Counted from the first letter of the stretch, positions 51,670 through 60,092 are shown. The stretch is 64,000 bases of DNA from Litorimonas sp947503715 (GCF_050271975.1 NZ_CP189850.1:1984001-2048000), one strand, 5' to 3'. Translations and numbers: made by a program. The notes: generated by a model not told the origin, from the letters alone.

Positions 51670-53352
51670 CTACTTTAGAGTGATTTCCGGTTTCGCGAGA
51701 AATTCTTTACCCTTGAGCATTTGGTTCCAATAGACATTGGGAAGAAGGCTATCTTTCATAAACCAAGCGGCGCGCGTGGCCTTGGTACCATTGAGCACCC
51801 AAGTTGGGAGAGAGGGCAATAGCTTGCCGCCATATCCAAATTCAGCCAGCACGACTTTTCCTTTCTCAACCGTTAGCGGGCAAGCCCCGTAGCCATCATA
51901 GTTGGCGATTGCATTTGAGCCTTCCAGTTGCGCGAGGATGTTACTGGCCACAATTGGAGCTTGCTTTCGCGCTGCAGCCATTGTCTTGGCGTTAGGCGTA
52001 GAACCGGCGTCGCCGAGCCCATAAACATTTGGATACTTATTGTGCTGTAGAGTGTGCTGATCAACGTCCACCCAACCTGCTTCATTGGCGAGTGGGCTGG
52101 CTTTGATAAAATCAGGCGCTGATTGAGGCGGGCACACATGTAGCATGTCAAACTTGCGCTCCACTTGGCTTTTATTGCCATCTGCATCTGTTTTTTCAAA
52201 CCAAGCTGTCTTTTTTGGCCCATCGACTTTGACAAGTTGCTCGCCGAAATTTAGCTCTGCGTTATAGCGTTTCACATATTCCATGAGTGCGGGAACAAAA
52301 GCTTTAACGCCAAAGATGGCGCCGCCAGTGTTGCAAAATTTTATATTTATATTGTCCAATGTGCCGGCTCGAAGCCAGTGATCTCCTGAAAGGTACATGG
52401 CCTTCTGGGGCGCTCCGGCGCATTTGATGGGCATAACCGGTTGTGTGAAAATGGCCGTTCCCGACTTCAGGCCTTGAACGAGCTTCCATGTATAAGGGGC
52501 AAGATCATATCTATAATTAGATGTGACACCATTTTGACCGAGAGTTTCCGTTAATCCCTCAATCTTATCAAAATCGAGTTGAAGGCCTGGCGCGGTCACA
52601 AGCATTTCATACCCGATTGTGCGCCCATCAGACAAAGTCACAGTGTTATTGTCAGGATCAAAAGTAGAAACGGCTGCTTTGATCCATTTTGCCGCCTTTG
52701 GCATTAAATCTTTCATGGAGCGCCGGGTTTTTTTATGAGAGAAAATGCCCCCGCCAACCATGGTCCAACCCGGTTGGTAAAAATGCTCGTCCTTTGGTTC
52801 AATAATGGCAATGTCGAGTGAAGGTTTTCTTTTCAGCAAACTTGCTGCTGTCGCGATGCCTGCTGACCCGCCCCCAATAATAACGATCTGATGTTTTTCT
52901 AACATGTTTTCCCCATTCACTATTTTTGTTTTTGGTTGATTTAAATTTAGTGCGGCATGATGTGCTGACAGATCATACCCTGCCGCCTTGCCGCGCGTGA
53001 TGACGTCATCGGCGCTACGTTTGCCGACTTGTGTTTTGGCCCATAGGTTGCTTGAACGCGTTCCTGTTCTGCAAAAAGCGAGGATCTTCCCGCCGTTTTG
53101 CAATAGCGCTTTATCGAAATCGGAGATATTCGCAGCGCTCATATTGCCCGGGAAAACCGGAATATAATGATAGGTCAAACCTAACTCTTTTGAGCGTTTA
53201 GCTAATGTTTCAGATCGCGGTTGTCGCGGAGCTTCCCCATCAGGGCGATTATTAATCACGGTCGTAAAACCTGCCGCTTTGATGTCCTTCAGATCCGCAA
53301 GCTTTATTTGACCGCGCACAGATAGGTTTTCTGTCAATGATTTCGCTTCCAT
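51670..53352 (-). CDS. sqr: Bifunctional phosphatase-like (DUF442) / sulfide:quinone oxidoreductase
   Basis: This 560-residue fusion has residues 1-115 forming a BLH/DUF442 phosphatase-like domain with the CX5R loop CRTGTR (C94-R99), RPDGEAPRQP and YIPVFPGNMS. From residue 150 (MLEKHQIVIIGGGSAG; GxGxxG 160-165) it is an SQR-type flavoprotein. Catalytic Cys candidates are C311 (PIKCAGAPQKAMYL) and C491 (YGACPLT), with FAD contacts in YGLGDAG. It oxidises sulfide to a persulfide or zero-valent sulfur and reduces ubiquinone at the membrane face. The DUF442 domain may act on or relay persulfides; its substrate is unknown. It starts 11 bases after the dioxygenase gene. Confidence 0.92.
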   Translation of the reverse strand: MEAKSLTENLSVRGQIKLADLKDIKAAGFTTVINNRPDGEAPRQPRSETLAKRSKELGLTYHYIPVFPGNMSAANISDFDKALLQNGGKILAFCRTGTRSSNLWAKTQVGKRSADDVITRGKAAGYDLSAHHAALNLNQPKTKIVNGENMLEKHQIVIIGGGSAGIATAASLLKRKPSLDIAIIEPKDEHFYQPGWTMVGGGIFSHKKTRRSMKDLMPKAAKWIKAAVSTFDPDNNTVTLSDGRTIGYEMLVTAPGLQLDFDKIEGLTETLGQNGVTSNYRYDLAPYTWKLVQGLKSGTAIFTQPVMPIKCAGAPQKAMYLSGDHWLRAGTLDNINIKFCNTGGAIFGVKAFVPALMEYVKRYNAELNFGEQLVKVDGPKKTAWFEKTDADGNKSQVERKFDMLHVCPPQSAPDFIKASPLANEAGWVDVDQHTLQHNKYPNVYGLGDAGSTPNAKTMAAARKQAPIVASNILAQLEGSNAIANYDGYGACPLTVEKGKVVLAEFGYGGKLLPSLPTWVLNGTKATRAAWFMKDSLLPNVYWNQMLKGKEFLAKPEITLK

Positions 53353-53363
53353 CCGAAAAGCCC

Positions 53364-54233
53364 CTAAACTGCGTTCAGCGGAATTTTGAGGTAGCGCTGT
53401 CCATTTTCCTCAGGTTCCGGAAATTCTCCCGCCCGCATATTGACTTGGACTGACGGCAGTATCAGGCGCGGCATATTGAGCGATTTATCGCGGGTTGTAC
53501 GCATTTCGATAAATTCATCACGGCTAACGGATGAATTGAGATGAATGTTCTTGGCCTTCTGTTCAGCGATCGTAGTTTCCCACGCATAGTGATCACGGCC
53601 TTTCGCTTTATAGTCGTGACAAAGATACACGCGTGTTTCATCCGGCAACGCATAGATTTTTTGCACAGAGTCGTAGAGCGTTCCTGCATCTCCACCTGGG
53701 AAATCACAACGCGCCGATCCATAGTCAGGCATAAAAAGGGTGTCGCCGACAAAAACCGCATCACCGACGTGATAGGCGATGCAAGCCGGTGTGTGCCCCG
53801 GCACATAGATAACATCGGCGTCAAGACTTCCAATCTTGAAAGTCTCACCATCCTCGAACAAGTGATGGAATTGACTGCCATCCCGTTTGAAATCATCCCC
53901 TTCGTTGAAAAGGCTTCCAAAAACTTTTTGAATGTCAGGGATATGCGCACCAATAGCAATCTTACCGCCAAGCTCACGCTGAAGATATGGCGCAGCAGAG
54001 AAATGATCAGCGTGAGCGTGGGTTTCCAATATCCACTCAACATCCAATTCACCCTGCTTGATGAAGGCAATAACTTCGTCTGCAGAGTCTGTTTTTGTGC
54101 GTCCCGAGCTTGGGTCAAAATCTAAGACTGAGTCGATAATTCCACATTTTTTAGTCGCAAGGTCGGCTACAATATAAGTGACGGTAAAAGTGGCTTCATC
54201 AAAAAATGAGATGACTTCTGGTTTGTTGCTCAT
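53364..54233 (-). CDS. Persulfide dioxygenase-like MBL-fold protein (Blh/ETHE1 group)
   Basis: This 289-residue metallo-beta-lactamase-fold protein has the HxHxDH motif in ETHAHADHFSA (H72, H74, D76, H77), then VPGHTPACIAYHVGDAVFVGDTLF (His and bridging Asp), SARCDFPGGDAGTLYDSV and the late YLCHDYKAKGRDHYAWETTI. The SARCDFPGGD stretch is characteristic of ETHE1/Blh persulfide dioxygenases, which use mononuclear Fe(II) to convert glutathione persulfide to sulfite. It therefore takes the product of the SQR encoded next. Cytosolic. 56 bases separate it from the ArsR gene. Confidence 0.92.
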   Translation of the reverse strand: MSNKPEVISFFDEATFTVTYIVADLATKKCGIIDSVLDFDPSSGRTKTDSADEVIAFIKQGELDVEWILETHAHADHFSAAPYLQRELGGKIAIGAHIPDIQKVFGSLFNEGDDFKRDGSQFHHLFEDGETFKIGSLDADVIYVPGHTPACIAYHVGDAVFVGDTLFMPDYGSARCDFPGGDAGTLYDSVQKIYALPDETRVYLCHDYKAKGRDHYAWETTIAEQKAKNIHLNSSVSRDEFIEMRTTRDKSLNMPRLILPSVQVNMRAGEFPEPEENGQRYLKIPLNAV

Positions 54234-54289
54234 GTCTAGGCTCCTTTCTTGGCGGTGGTCGCAAAAATGCTATATCCGCGCTCATCAGA

Positions 54290-54685
54290 TCACGACGGCC
54301 CTGATTTTGTAAATTTAGGCCTCGGGTTGAACGCGATGGGTGCGTTTGCGTCGGCACGCGGCGATACTGATGTCGCTTGGCAAGTCTTGCCGCCGCGACT
54401 TGCCTCACAAATGGCTTCAATCAAGACGCGCATTTTCTCATTCGTCAAAGTGTAGAAAACGACTTTGGATTGTCGGCGTGGAGAAATGATATTGGCTTCA
54501 CGCAAATGCCCTAGCTCGCGCGAGAGGGTGGGCTGGCGAATGTCTAACTCTTCTTCAATATCACCAACGGACATTTCGCCGTCCAGCAGACGACAGACTA
54601 TGAGGAGGCGGTTTGGATTGGCAAGTAGCTTAAGCTGCGCGGCAACATCAGGCGCTTTTTTAATCATGTCTTTCTGGAAGCTCAT
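54290..54685 (-). CDS. ArsR-family persulfide sensor (BigR/SqrR-like)
   Basis: This 131-residue winged-helix repressor has LKLLANPNRLLIVCRLL, DIRQPTLSRELGHLREANII (recognition helix) and RRQSKVVFYTL. Cysteines are at 31, 93 and 102. BigR and SqrR sense persulfides through a Cys pair at equivalent ends of the fold (LIVC.. and the last helix), so C31 with C93 or C102 could form the tetrasulfide switch. Start 54685 gives a four-base overlap (ATGA) with the peroxiredoxin gene. It probably represses the divergent promoter region at 55378-55535. Confidence 0.9.
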   Translation of the reverse strand: MSFQKDMIKKAPDVAAQLKLLANPNRLLIVCRLLDGEMSVGDIEEELDIRQPTLSRELGHLREANIISPRRQSKVVFYTLTNEKMRVLIEAICEASRGGKTCQATSVSPRADANAPIAFNPRPKFTKSGPS

Positions 54686-55377
54686 GATTGTGACTCGTCT
54701 GCTTCGCCTGTATCGTTGGCGACTTTTCGATAATACCAAGCTTTTTTGCCGGAATTATCCAGCGCGTCATTAAAAAGGCAGGGTGGATTATACAAAACGT
54801 CATCACCGGGCTGCCATTCTGCCGGAACCGCGACATCTTCTTTCGCTGACAGCTGAAGGCCTTTGAGCAGGCGCAATAACTCTTTGACGGAGCGGCCGAC
54901 AGCGAGCGGGTAATGTGTGAGAGCCTTTAGCACGCCATCCGGGTCAATGACGAAAACGGAACGAACTGTAGCTGTGCTGGAGGATGTTTCGTGGATCATG
55001 CCGTAAGCTGTTGAAACAGCCATTGAGACATCTTCAATGACAGGGAATGTTACCTTCACGTCAAATTTTGTTTCAATGCTCTCAAGCCAGGCAATGTGAG
55101 AAAAAACACTATCTACAGACAGGCCAATAAGGCTGCAATTCAGAGCTTCAAAATCCGACATGGCGTTTTGAAAGGCGATAAACTCCGATGTGCAGACAGG
55201 TGTAAAATCGGCAGGGTGCGAAAACAGGATCACCCATTGGCCTCGATAATCTTCAAGAGCACGCGTGCCTAGCGTTGTCCGCGCAGTGAAAAGAGGCGCT
55301 GGTTCGTCGAGCTTTGGCCCTCTCTGTGCGGTTCCGTCATATCCGTCAAAAGGGGTGCTATTTTCAGGTAATGTCAC
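54682..55377 (-). CDS. Peroxiredoxin (1-Cys, Prx6-like)
   Basis: This protein of about 231 residues has the peroxidatic Cys in HPADFTPVCTSEF, then the Thr/Cys/Arg active site completed by VRSVFVIDPDGVLKAL. The Prx6-type C-terminal extension contains LLRLLKGLQL and PAEWQPGDDVL. It reduces peroxides and possibly persulfides in the cytoplasm. No ATG is available near the start: GTG 55377 has GGAG four bases upstream, while a TTG at 55392 has none. It is the first gene of the left arm of the sulfide locus and overlaps the sensor gene by four bases. A paralogue is divergently encoded at 55536. Confidence 0.9.
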   Translation of the reverse strand: MTLPENSTPFDGYDGTAQRGPKLDEPAPLFTARTTLGTRALEDYRGQWVILFSHPADFTPVCTSEFIAFQNAMSDFEALNCSLIGLSVDSVFSHIAWLESIETKFDVKVTFPVIEDVSMAVSTAYGMIHETSSSTATVRSVFVIDPDGVLKALTHYPLAVGRSVKELLRLLKGLQLSAKEDVAVPAEWQPGDDVLYNPPCLFNDALDNSGKKAWYYRKVANDTGEADESQS

Positions 55378-55392
55378 ACTGTTCTCCAACAA

Positions 55393-55535
55393 CTAGAATC
55401 TACGGAACGGTCTATAAATTATAATAATATATAAAATCAACAATAGAATTAAGTAAATTGTATATTGACTCTGAGTTTCAGCGTTCTTAACTCAGGATAA
55501 CAAACAGATTCATGAGGTTAAGAAAGGGCTTTGAC
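55393..55535. promoter_or_regulatory. Divergent control region of the sulfide locus
   Basis: About 143 bases lie between the two peroxiredoxin genes. The stretch 55411-55470 is very AT-rich (TATAAATTATAATAATATATA). CTGAGTT (55471-55477) and AACTCAG (55489-55495) form a dyad with an 11-base spacer. Both arms of the locus start here, so it is the expected binding place of the ArsR/BigR-type repressor. I could not identify an established BigR or SqrR box with certainty. Confidence 0.6.
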
Positions 55536-56165
55536 ATGAGCTTACGCATTGGCGACGTAGCGCCTGACTTCACAGTAGAAACAACGACCGGCAAAATTGA
55601 TTTTCACAATTGGATCGGCGATGATTGGTGTTTCTTCTTCTCGCACCCCGCTGACTTCACTCCCGTTTGCACAACAGAAATGGGGCGCACGGCACAACTC
55701 GCCGGAGAATTTCAAGCGCGGAATACAAAGCCGCTCGGGCTTTCAACAGATGGCGTTAAAGAGCATTTGGCGTGGATTGAAGATGTCAACGACACTCAAA
55801 ATACAACGCTAACCTTCCCAATTGTTGCAGATGCTGACAAAAAAATCGCGCAGCTTTTTGATATGATCCACCCCAATGAGAGTGACACAGCGGCTGTCCG
55901 GTCTGTCTTCATTATTGGGCCTGATAAGAAGATCAGATTGACCATGACTTACCCCATGAGCGTTGGTCGTAATTTTGATGAAATTTTGCGGGTGATTGAT
56001 GCTTTGCAAGCCGGAGATAAAAACGGCATTGCGACTCCCGCAGATTGGAAGGTTGGAGATAAAGTCATCATCCCGCCATCTGTGTCAAATGAGGACGCGG
56101 CTGCGAAGTTTCCTCAAGGCTTTGACGAGATACGTCCCTACCTTCGCTATACAAGTATTGGCTAA
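55536..56165 (+). CDS. Peroxiredoxin (1-Cys, Prx6-like)
   Basis: From MSLRIGDVAPDF (55536) the protein has 209 residues. It carries the peroxidatic Cys in HPADFTPVCTTEMG, VRSVFIIGPDKKIRL and the C-terminal PADWKVGDKVIIPP. An in-frame ATG at 55512 would add eight residues, but the family begins at 55536, and AAGGG lies nine bases before it. It is the first gene of the right arm, divergent from its paralogue and followed by a strong hairpin with a T-run before yeeE. Its role is peroxide or persulfide reduction in the cytoplasm. Confidence 0.92.
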   Translation: MSLRIGDVAPDFTVETTTGKIDFHNWIGDDWCFFFSHPADFTPVCTTEMGRTAQLAGEFQARNTKPLGLSTDGVKEHLAWIEDVNDTQNTTLTFPIVADADKKIAQLFDMIHPNESDTAAVRSVFIIGPDKKIRLTMTYPMSVGRNFDEILRVIDALQAGDKNGIATPADWKVGDKVIIPPSVSNEDAAAKFPQGFDEIRPYLRYTSIG

Positions 56166-56183
56166 ACCCCCTTTAGCCAGACG

Positions 56184-56219
56184 TCCCCTGGCATCCCTCT
56201 CTCTGTCAGGGGATTTTTT
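56184..56219 (+). terminator. Rho-independent terminator or attenuator between Prx and YeeE genes
   Basis: TCCCCTG (56184-56190) pairs with CAGGGGA (56207-56213) and is followed directly by TTTTTT. It lies inside what otherwise looks like one operon, so it probably lowers rather than abolishes expression of the downstream genes, giving the peroxiredoxin more transcript. Confidence 0.75.
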
Positions 56220-56230
56220 AGGATACTGAA

Positions 56231-56656
56231 ATGGAAAACTTCACACCCATATCTGCAGCTCTTGGCGGCGCAATGATTGGCCTGTCAGCTGTTTGGTTGA
56301 TGGCGAGTGCCGGACGGATCGCAGGCATTAGTGGCATTTTGGGGGGTGCTCTCAAGGCTCCCAAGACTGATAAGTTGTGGCGATGGACTTTTTTGCTGGG
56401 CCTCGGTCTGGGGCCATTGCTGGTTGGGCTTTTTAAGCCTTCGACACTTCAGGTGAGCTTTCCAACAACTGGGCCTTTATTAATCGTTGCGGCTGTCCTT
56501 GTCGGTATAGGCACTCAACTCGGAAATGGATGCACGAGTGGTCACGGCGTTTGCGGTAATGCGCGTCTCTCTATTCGATCGCTCATCGCCACACTAACAT
56601 TTATGGTCACAGGCGTTCTGACCGTTTTCATATTACGCCTCGCGGGAGGCTTGTAA
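56231..56656 (+). CDS. YeeE/YedE family membrane protein (N-terminal half type)
   Basis: This 141-residue protein has four spans and the conserved GTQLGNGCTSGHGVCG with Cys residues, followed by RLSIRS. YeeE/YedE (TsuA-like) proteins carry thiosulfate or related sulfur species through Cys-lined paths. Here the usual transporter is split in two half-size genes, and the second begins one base after this stop. AGGA precedes the ATG. It probably moves a sulfur compound across the inner membrane for the DsrE and SQR/PDO proteins. Confidence 0.88.
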   Translation: MENFTPISAALGGAMIGLSAVWLMASAGRIAGISGILGGALKAPKTDKLWRWTFLLGLGLGPLLVGLFKPSTLQVSFPTTGPLLIVAAVLVGIGTQLGNGCTSGHGVCGNARLSIRSLIATLTFMVTGVLTVFILRLAGGL

Positions 56657-56657
56657 G

Positions 56658-57074
56658 ATGAAACTACCTCTATCCACCTTCATTTCAGGCCTACTTTTTG
56701 GCGGCGGCCTAACCGTGTCTCAAATGGTGAAACCTTCAAAAGTGATTTCATTCTTGGACATTACCGGGAATTGGGACCCAAGCCTCGCTTTTGTCATGGG
56801 CGGGGCCTTAGTGGTCACATTTATCGGCTATCGTCTGGTGTTAAAAGGCGAGACACCCCTCTTTGAAGACCGTTTTCGTTTGCCCACCCGCAAAGATATT
56901 GACGCTCCCTTAATTGCTGGGGCGGCGCTATTTGGCATTGGGTGGGGCTTAGCGGGCCTATGCCCAGGCCCAGCGCTTGCAAGTGTCAGCTTTGCTGGCA
57001 CAAATGCCCTGATATTTACAGCCACGATGATTTTGACAATCATGGCTTACAGATTGATGCGGGCGAGATCGTGA
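56658..57074 (+). CDS. YeeE/YedE family membrane protein (C-terminal half type, DUF6691)
   Basis: This 138-residue protein with four spans carries FGGGLTVSQMVKPSKVISFLD and GIGWGLAGLCPGPALAS, the Cys-containing motif of the second half of the YeeE/YedE fold. Together with the gene one base upstream it would make the full two-part transporter. The stop TGA overlaps the GTG start of the following lipoprotein gene (GTGA), which couples their translation. Substrate expected to be a reduced sulfur compound; not shown by sequence alone. Confidence 0.87.
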   Translation: MKLPLSTFISGLLFGGGLTVSQMVKPSKVISFLDITGNWDPSLAFVMGGALVVTFIGYRLVLKGETPLFEDRFRLPTRKDIDAPLIAGAALFGIGWGLAGLCPGPALASVSFAGTNALIFTATMILTIMAYRLMRARS

Positions 57075-57559
57075 AGCGAGTCTTACATTTAGGTCTGACT
57101 TTGTGCGCGGGCGTTTCAGCCGTGGCCTGCTCGCAACAAGGCCGCGCCCCTGAAGTTTTTCAAAGTGAAAGCGCCAGCCTTACCGAAATTCCTACAAACT
57201 CTGACACGCGGATCGTTTTAACTCTTACAGCGCAGCAGCGTCTTCATGTTTTAGAGGAGATGAATCGATTCCTCCTCTCAACGCAGGAAATCGTAGAGGG
57301 CCTATCGTCAGATCACCCGGAATTAGTTCAAAGTGCCCTTGCTGACAGCTTGGGTCGCAATCAAGGTCAAAGCTATAGTCAAGGTTTAATGAAAGGGGCT
57401 TTGCCCCCTGAATATAGACAGATGGGGTCGGCCATGAAACAGGAGTTCAAAAAAGTTGAAACACTCTCCAAGAGTGGAGCGGATAGCACTGAAATACTGG
57501 TGCAATTGAGCTCAACCCTCATGTATTGCCAGTCTTGCCACGGAACTTATCAAATTTAG
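57071..57559 (+). CDS. Cytochrome c'-like heme lipoprotein
   Basis: Starting at GTG 57071 the product has 162 residues. A lipoprotein signal ends in AVAC (VKRVLHLGLTLCAG then SAVACSQQ). The mature part is helical (LTAQQRLHVLEEMNRFLLSTQEIVEGL) and carries one heme-binding CQSCH at 153-157, seven residues from the C-terminus region. A heme motif at the very end of a four-helix protein is the cytochrome c' (c556) layout. It is exported and may accept or donate electrons, or bind NO or sulfide, near the membrane. Overlaps the YedE gene by four bases. Confidence 0.8.
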   Translation: MKRVLHLGLTLCAGVSAVACSQQGRAPEVFQSESASLTEIPTNSDTRIVLTLTAQQRLHVLEEMNRFLLSTQEIVEGLSSDHPELVQSALADSLGRNQGQSYSQGLMKGALPPEYRQMGSAMKQEFKKVETLSKSGADSTEILVQLSSTLMYCQSCHGTYQI

Positions 57560-57594
57560 CTCACAGAGGTCCCTTAATTCAAACGGAGAATAGA

Positions 57595-58062
57595 ATGGAC
57601 ATCAATATCGGTATAGACACCACCTCAAGACAAGCTTCTGCTACCGCCTTGTCGAAACTGCTTGCGAGCACATATACGCTCTACTTAAAAACACATGGCT
57701 ATCACTGGAATGTTGAAGGCCCTCATTTCCAACAATTACATATCCAGTTTATGGAGCAATATACGGAAATGTGGACGGCCGTTGATGAGCTTGCGGAGCG
57801 TATTCGAGCGTTGGGCCATTATGCACCCGCGTCTTACGCTGAAATGTCTAAATTGTCTGCTGTCACAGAAGAGACACAAAGGCCCGATTGGCAACAAATG
57901 GTGACAACATTAGCCGCTGGGCATGAACAGGTCGCAAAAATAGCGCGAGATGTCCTTCGTACAGCTGAAGAGGCCAATGATGACGCCACGGCGGATGTGG
58001 TTGCCCCTCGAATTACGCTCCATGAAAAAACGGCGTGGATGCTACGCGCGACTGCAGCTTAG
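57595..58062 (+). CDS. dps: Dps family ferritin-like protein
   Basis: This 155-residue protein starts behind ACGGAGAA. The inter-subunit ferroxidase site is seen in HGYHWNVEGPHFQQLH and MWTAVDELAERIRALG (His, His, Asp, Glu). Dps dodecamers oxidise Fe(II) with hydrogen peroxide and store iron, protecting DNA. The N-terminal tail is short and not Lys-rich, so DNA binding is doubtful. Its place among sulfur genes suggests protection from iron released when sulfide attacks iron proteins, or from peroxide. 35 bases after the cytochrome gene. Confidence 0.92.
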   Translation: MDINIGIDTTSRQASATALSKLLASTYTLYLKTHGYHWNVEGPHFQQLHIQFMEQYTEMWTAVDELAERIRALGHYAPASYAEMSKLSAVTEETQRPDWQQMVTTLAAGHEQVAKIARDVLRTAEEANDDATADVVAPRITLHEKTAWMLRATAA

Positions 58063-58074
58063 AAAGGTCTTCTC

Positions 58075-58623
58075 ATGCAAATTTCGAAAATCCTCATAGG
58101 CGCATTCGCGTTATCTGTGATCTCATCTTTCGCCTATGCCGATGATACTGCTTTTCACAACGGGACGGTGATTACAGATTTCGGCAAAATCGCGACCATC
58201 GACTCCGATATGTCGCTGCCAAAAAAATTGAAGTTAAAAGTGAGCTTTGACGTTGCTGCGGCAGGCCAGCCGGGAACTGCGAACCGGAAGTTCGATAGCC
58301 TCGCTCGTTTTATCAATATGCACGCTGATGCGGGCGTAGCCCTCAAGAATATGGATATTGCTTTGGTCGTACATGGCGGGGCATCAAAGGATTTAACGCG
58401 CAAAGACTATTACGCGGCGCAATATGCAGGCGCTGAGAATAAAAACGCGGAATTGATTAAGGCCCTCGTTGAGAATGGCGTCGAAATTTATCTCTGTGGG
58501 CAGTCCGCTGTTTATCACGACATTGATAAATCAGACCTGCTTCCGGGCGTTAAAATGGCATTGTCCGCCATGACCGCGCACGCTCTGCTTCAACAAGACG
58601 ACTACACGTTAAACCCGTTTTGA
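58075..58623 (+). CDS. Exported DsrE-family protein
   Basis: This 182-residue protein has a Sec signal peptide (cleavage near AYADDTA). The DsrE/F-like fold contains LARFINMHADAGVALKN, LVVHGGASKDL and the conserved Cys in NGVEIYLCGQSAVYHD. DsrE proteins carry sulfur as a Cys persulfide, and the exported form would do so in the periplasm. It follows dps by 12 bases. It probably receives or donates sulfur to the YeeE/YedE pair. Confidence 0.86.
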   Translation: MQISKILIGAFALSVISSFAYADDTAFHNGTVITDFGKIATIDSDMSLPKKLKLKVSFDVAAAGQPGTANRKFDSLARFINMHADAGVALKNMDIALVVHGGASKDLTRKDYYAAQYAGAENKNAELIKALVENGVEIYLCGQSAVYHDIDKSDLLPGVKMALSAMTAHALLQQDDYTLNPF

Positions 58624-58633
58624 GTGGGCCATT

Positions 58634-59107
58634 TTGAATATCAGACAACAACTCATTTGTGTGATGACTTTAGCCGTCGCGTAGAAAGGCTGTTCTCAAA
58701 GTAGCAGCCCTGCTCAGGTCTCGGTGCAGGCAACTGACAATTCCGCCCCTATATTGACGGTGATCACGGAGCAAGCGCCTGAAACGCAGCTTATAGCTTT
58801 GATTCTCTCTAAAGCCGCAGTTGATCAGGGAAGCCCTGTGCAAATCCTACTTTGCGATAAAGGGGGAGATTTGGCGTTAAAATCACCGCCGACTATATCA
58901 CAACAACCTTTAGTGCCTAAAAACATTAGCCCTGCAGGTCTGCTCTCCAAATTTATTAATAGCGGCGTGAAAGTGGATGTCTGCGCTATTTATCTGCCGG
59001 ATCGAGAGTTCGGAAAAGACGCGCTCATAGACGGTGTTGGCGTGGCAACGCCGCCGGAAATTGCCGGATATTTCACCCAAGCTGAGACGAAGGTTTTGTC
59101 GTTCTAA
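58634..59107 (+). pseudogene. DsrE-family lipoprotein with a nonsense codon in its signal peptide
   Basis: The conserved part (58724-59107, from GTG; 127 residues) is DsrE-like: VITEQAPETQLIALIL, SPVQILLCDKGGDL and VKVDVCAIYLPDR with Cys residues. In the same frame upstream, from TTG 58634, lies a signal-like segment LNIRQQLICVMTLAVA, then TAG (58682-58684), then KGCSQSSSPAQ, which looks like a lipoprotein signal broken just before its Cys. Either the gene is inactivated, the exported form is lost and a cytosolic form starts at GTG 58724, or the base is a sequencing error. Confidence 0.65.
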
Positions 59108-59138
59108 AAAATTAATTCAGTGAGGAATGCTTCTAGCT

Positions 59139-59966
59139 ATGGATAATGAACAACAATCAAACTATTGGAATGGTACGGCGGGTCGGCTTTGGGTCACTTT
59201 CTCTGACCGCTTAGATGCCATGTTAAGCCCATTCGCAGGCCTCATCCTTGAGGCGTCAAATATTAAGCCTAATGAGACTGTTCTCGATATTGGCTGTGGC
59301 GGCGGGGCTTTATCTTTGCTCGCAGCACAAAGAGCTCAGTCCGTCCTCGGTGTAGACATTTCAAAACCATTGATTGGACTCGCGGGAAAGCGGGCAGTGG
59401 GACTCGCGCAAACGAATTTTCATTGTGAGGATGCCGCGGCGATTTCATTGGATGAAGAACGTGATGTTGTTATTTCACGGTTTGGCGTGATGTTCTTCTC
59501 TGACCCAGTCAGCGCTTTTGCGAATATTCGCAAGCAAGTAAAACCTGATGGCCGCATGGTGTTTGCCTGCTGGCAGTCCCCCATAAAAAACCTATGGGCG
59601 AATGCGCCGCTAGAAGCCGCGATGCCATTTTTTAAAGAACCGTCGCCGCCGCCGGTTCCTCATACGCCTGGGCAGTTTGCTTTTGCGGATTCTGAATATC
59701 TGACAGACACATTGATGGATGCAGGCTGGAAAACCGTAGAACTGACAGACTGGACAGGCAAAATAAGATTGCCGGGCGAAGATGTTGAACAGACGGCGGC
59801 TTTTATGATGGATATGGGTCCATTGTCCAAGATCATGAAAGACAAGGATTTAGACGAAAAACGCGTTCAATCGGCTTTAATCGAAAAACTGAGCGACGCT
59901 GCCAATGATGACGGGACTGTTGACATGCAAGCCTCAGTCTGGATCGTGAGAGCTGGCCTCGGATAG
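59139..59966 (+). CDS. SAM-dependent class I methyltransferase
   Basis: This protein of about 275 residues starts MDNEQQSNYWNGTAGRLWV (N-terminal substrate cap). Motif I is VLDIGCGGGALSLL, motif II GVDISKPLIGLA, then CEDAAAI and the post-II FGVMFFSDP. It resembles the ubiquinone/menaquinone or small-molecule methyltransferase group; the substrate is unknown and may be a thiol or quinone given the neighbours. An ATG at 59127 adds four residues, but the SD GAGGA would then touch the start. It is the last gene of the right arm. Confidence 0.85.
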   Translation: MDNEQQSNYWNGTAGRLWVTFSDRLDAMLSPFAGLILEASNIKPNETVLDIGCGGGALSLLAAQRAQSVLGVDISKPLIGLAGKRAVGLAQTNFHCEDAAAISLDEERDVVISRFGVMFFSDPVSAFANIRKQVKPDGRMVFACWQSPIKNLWANAPLEAAMPFFKEPSPPPVPHTPGQFAFADSEYLTDTLMDAGWKTVELTDWTGKIRLPGEDVEQTAAFMMDMGPLSKIMKDKDLDEKRVQSALIEKLSDAANDDGTVDMQASVWIVRAGLG

Positions 59967-60092
59967 TTACGTCAGCTTTGTAAGTGTGACTTTCTCTCGC
60001 GACATCTGGATAAGTCCTGACTTTTCCAAAGCCTTGAATTTGCAACTGCCGAATAAGCGGCTTGTAGCACTTATGCGGGAAGATCAGTGAGT

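Noticed and set aside
54249..54773. Plus-strand open frames opposite the ArsR gene
   Set aside because: They are mirror frames of the well-supported ArsR/BigR-like gene and have no family match.
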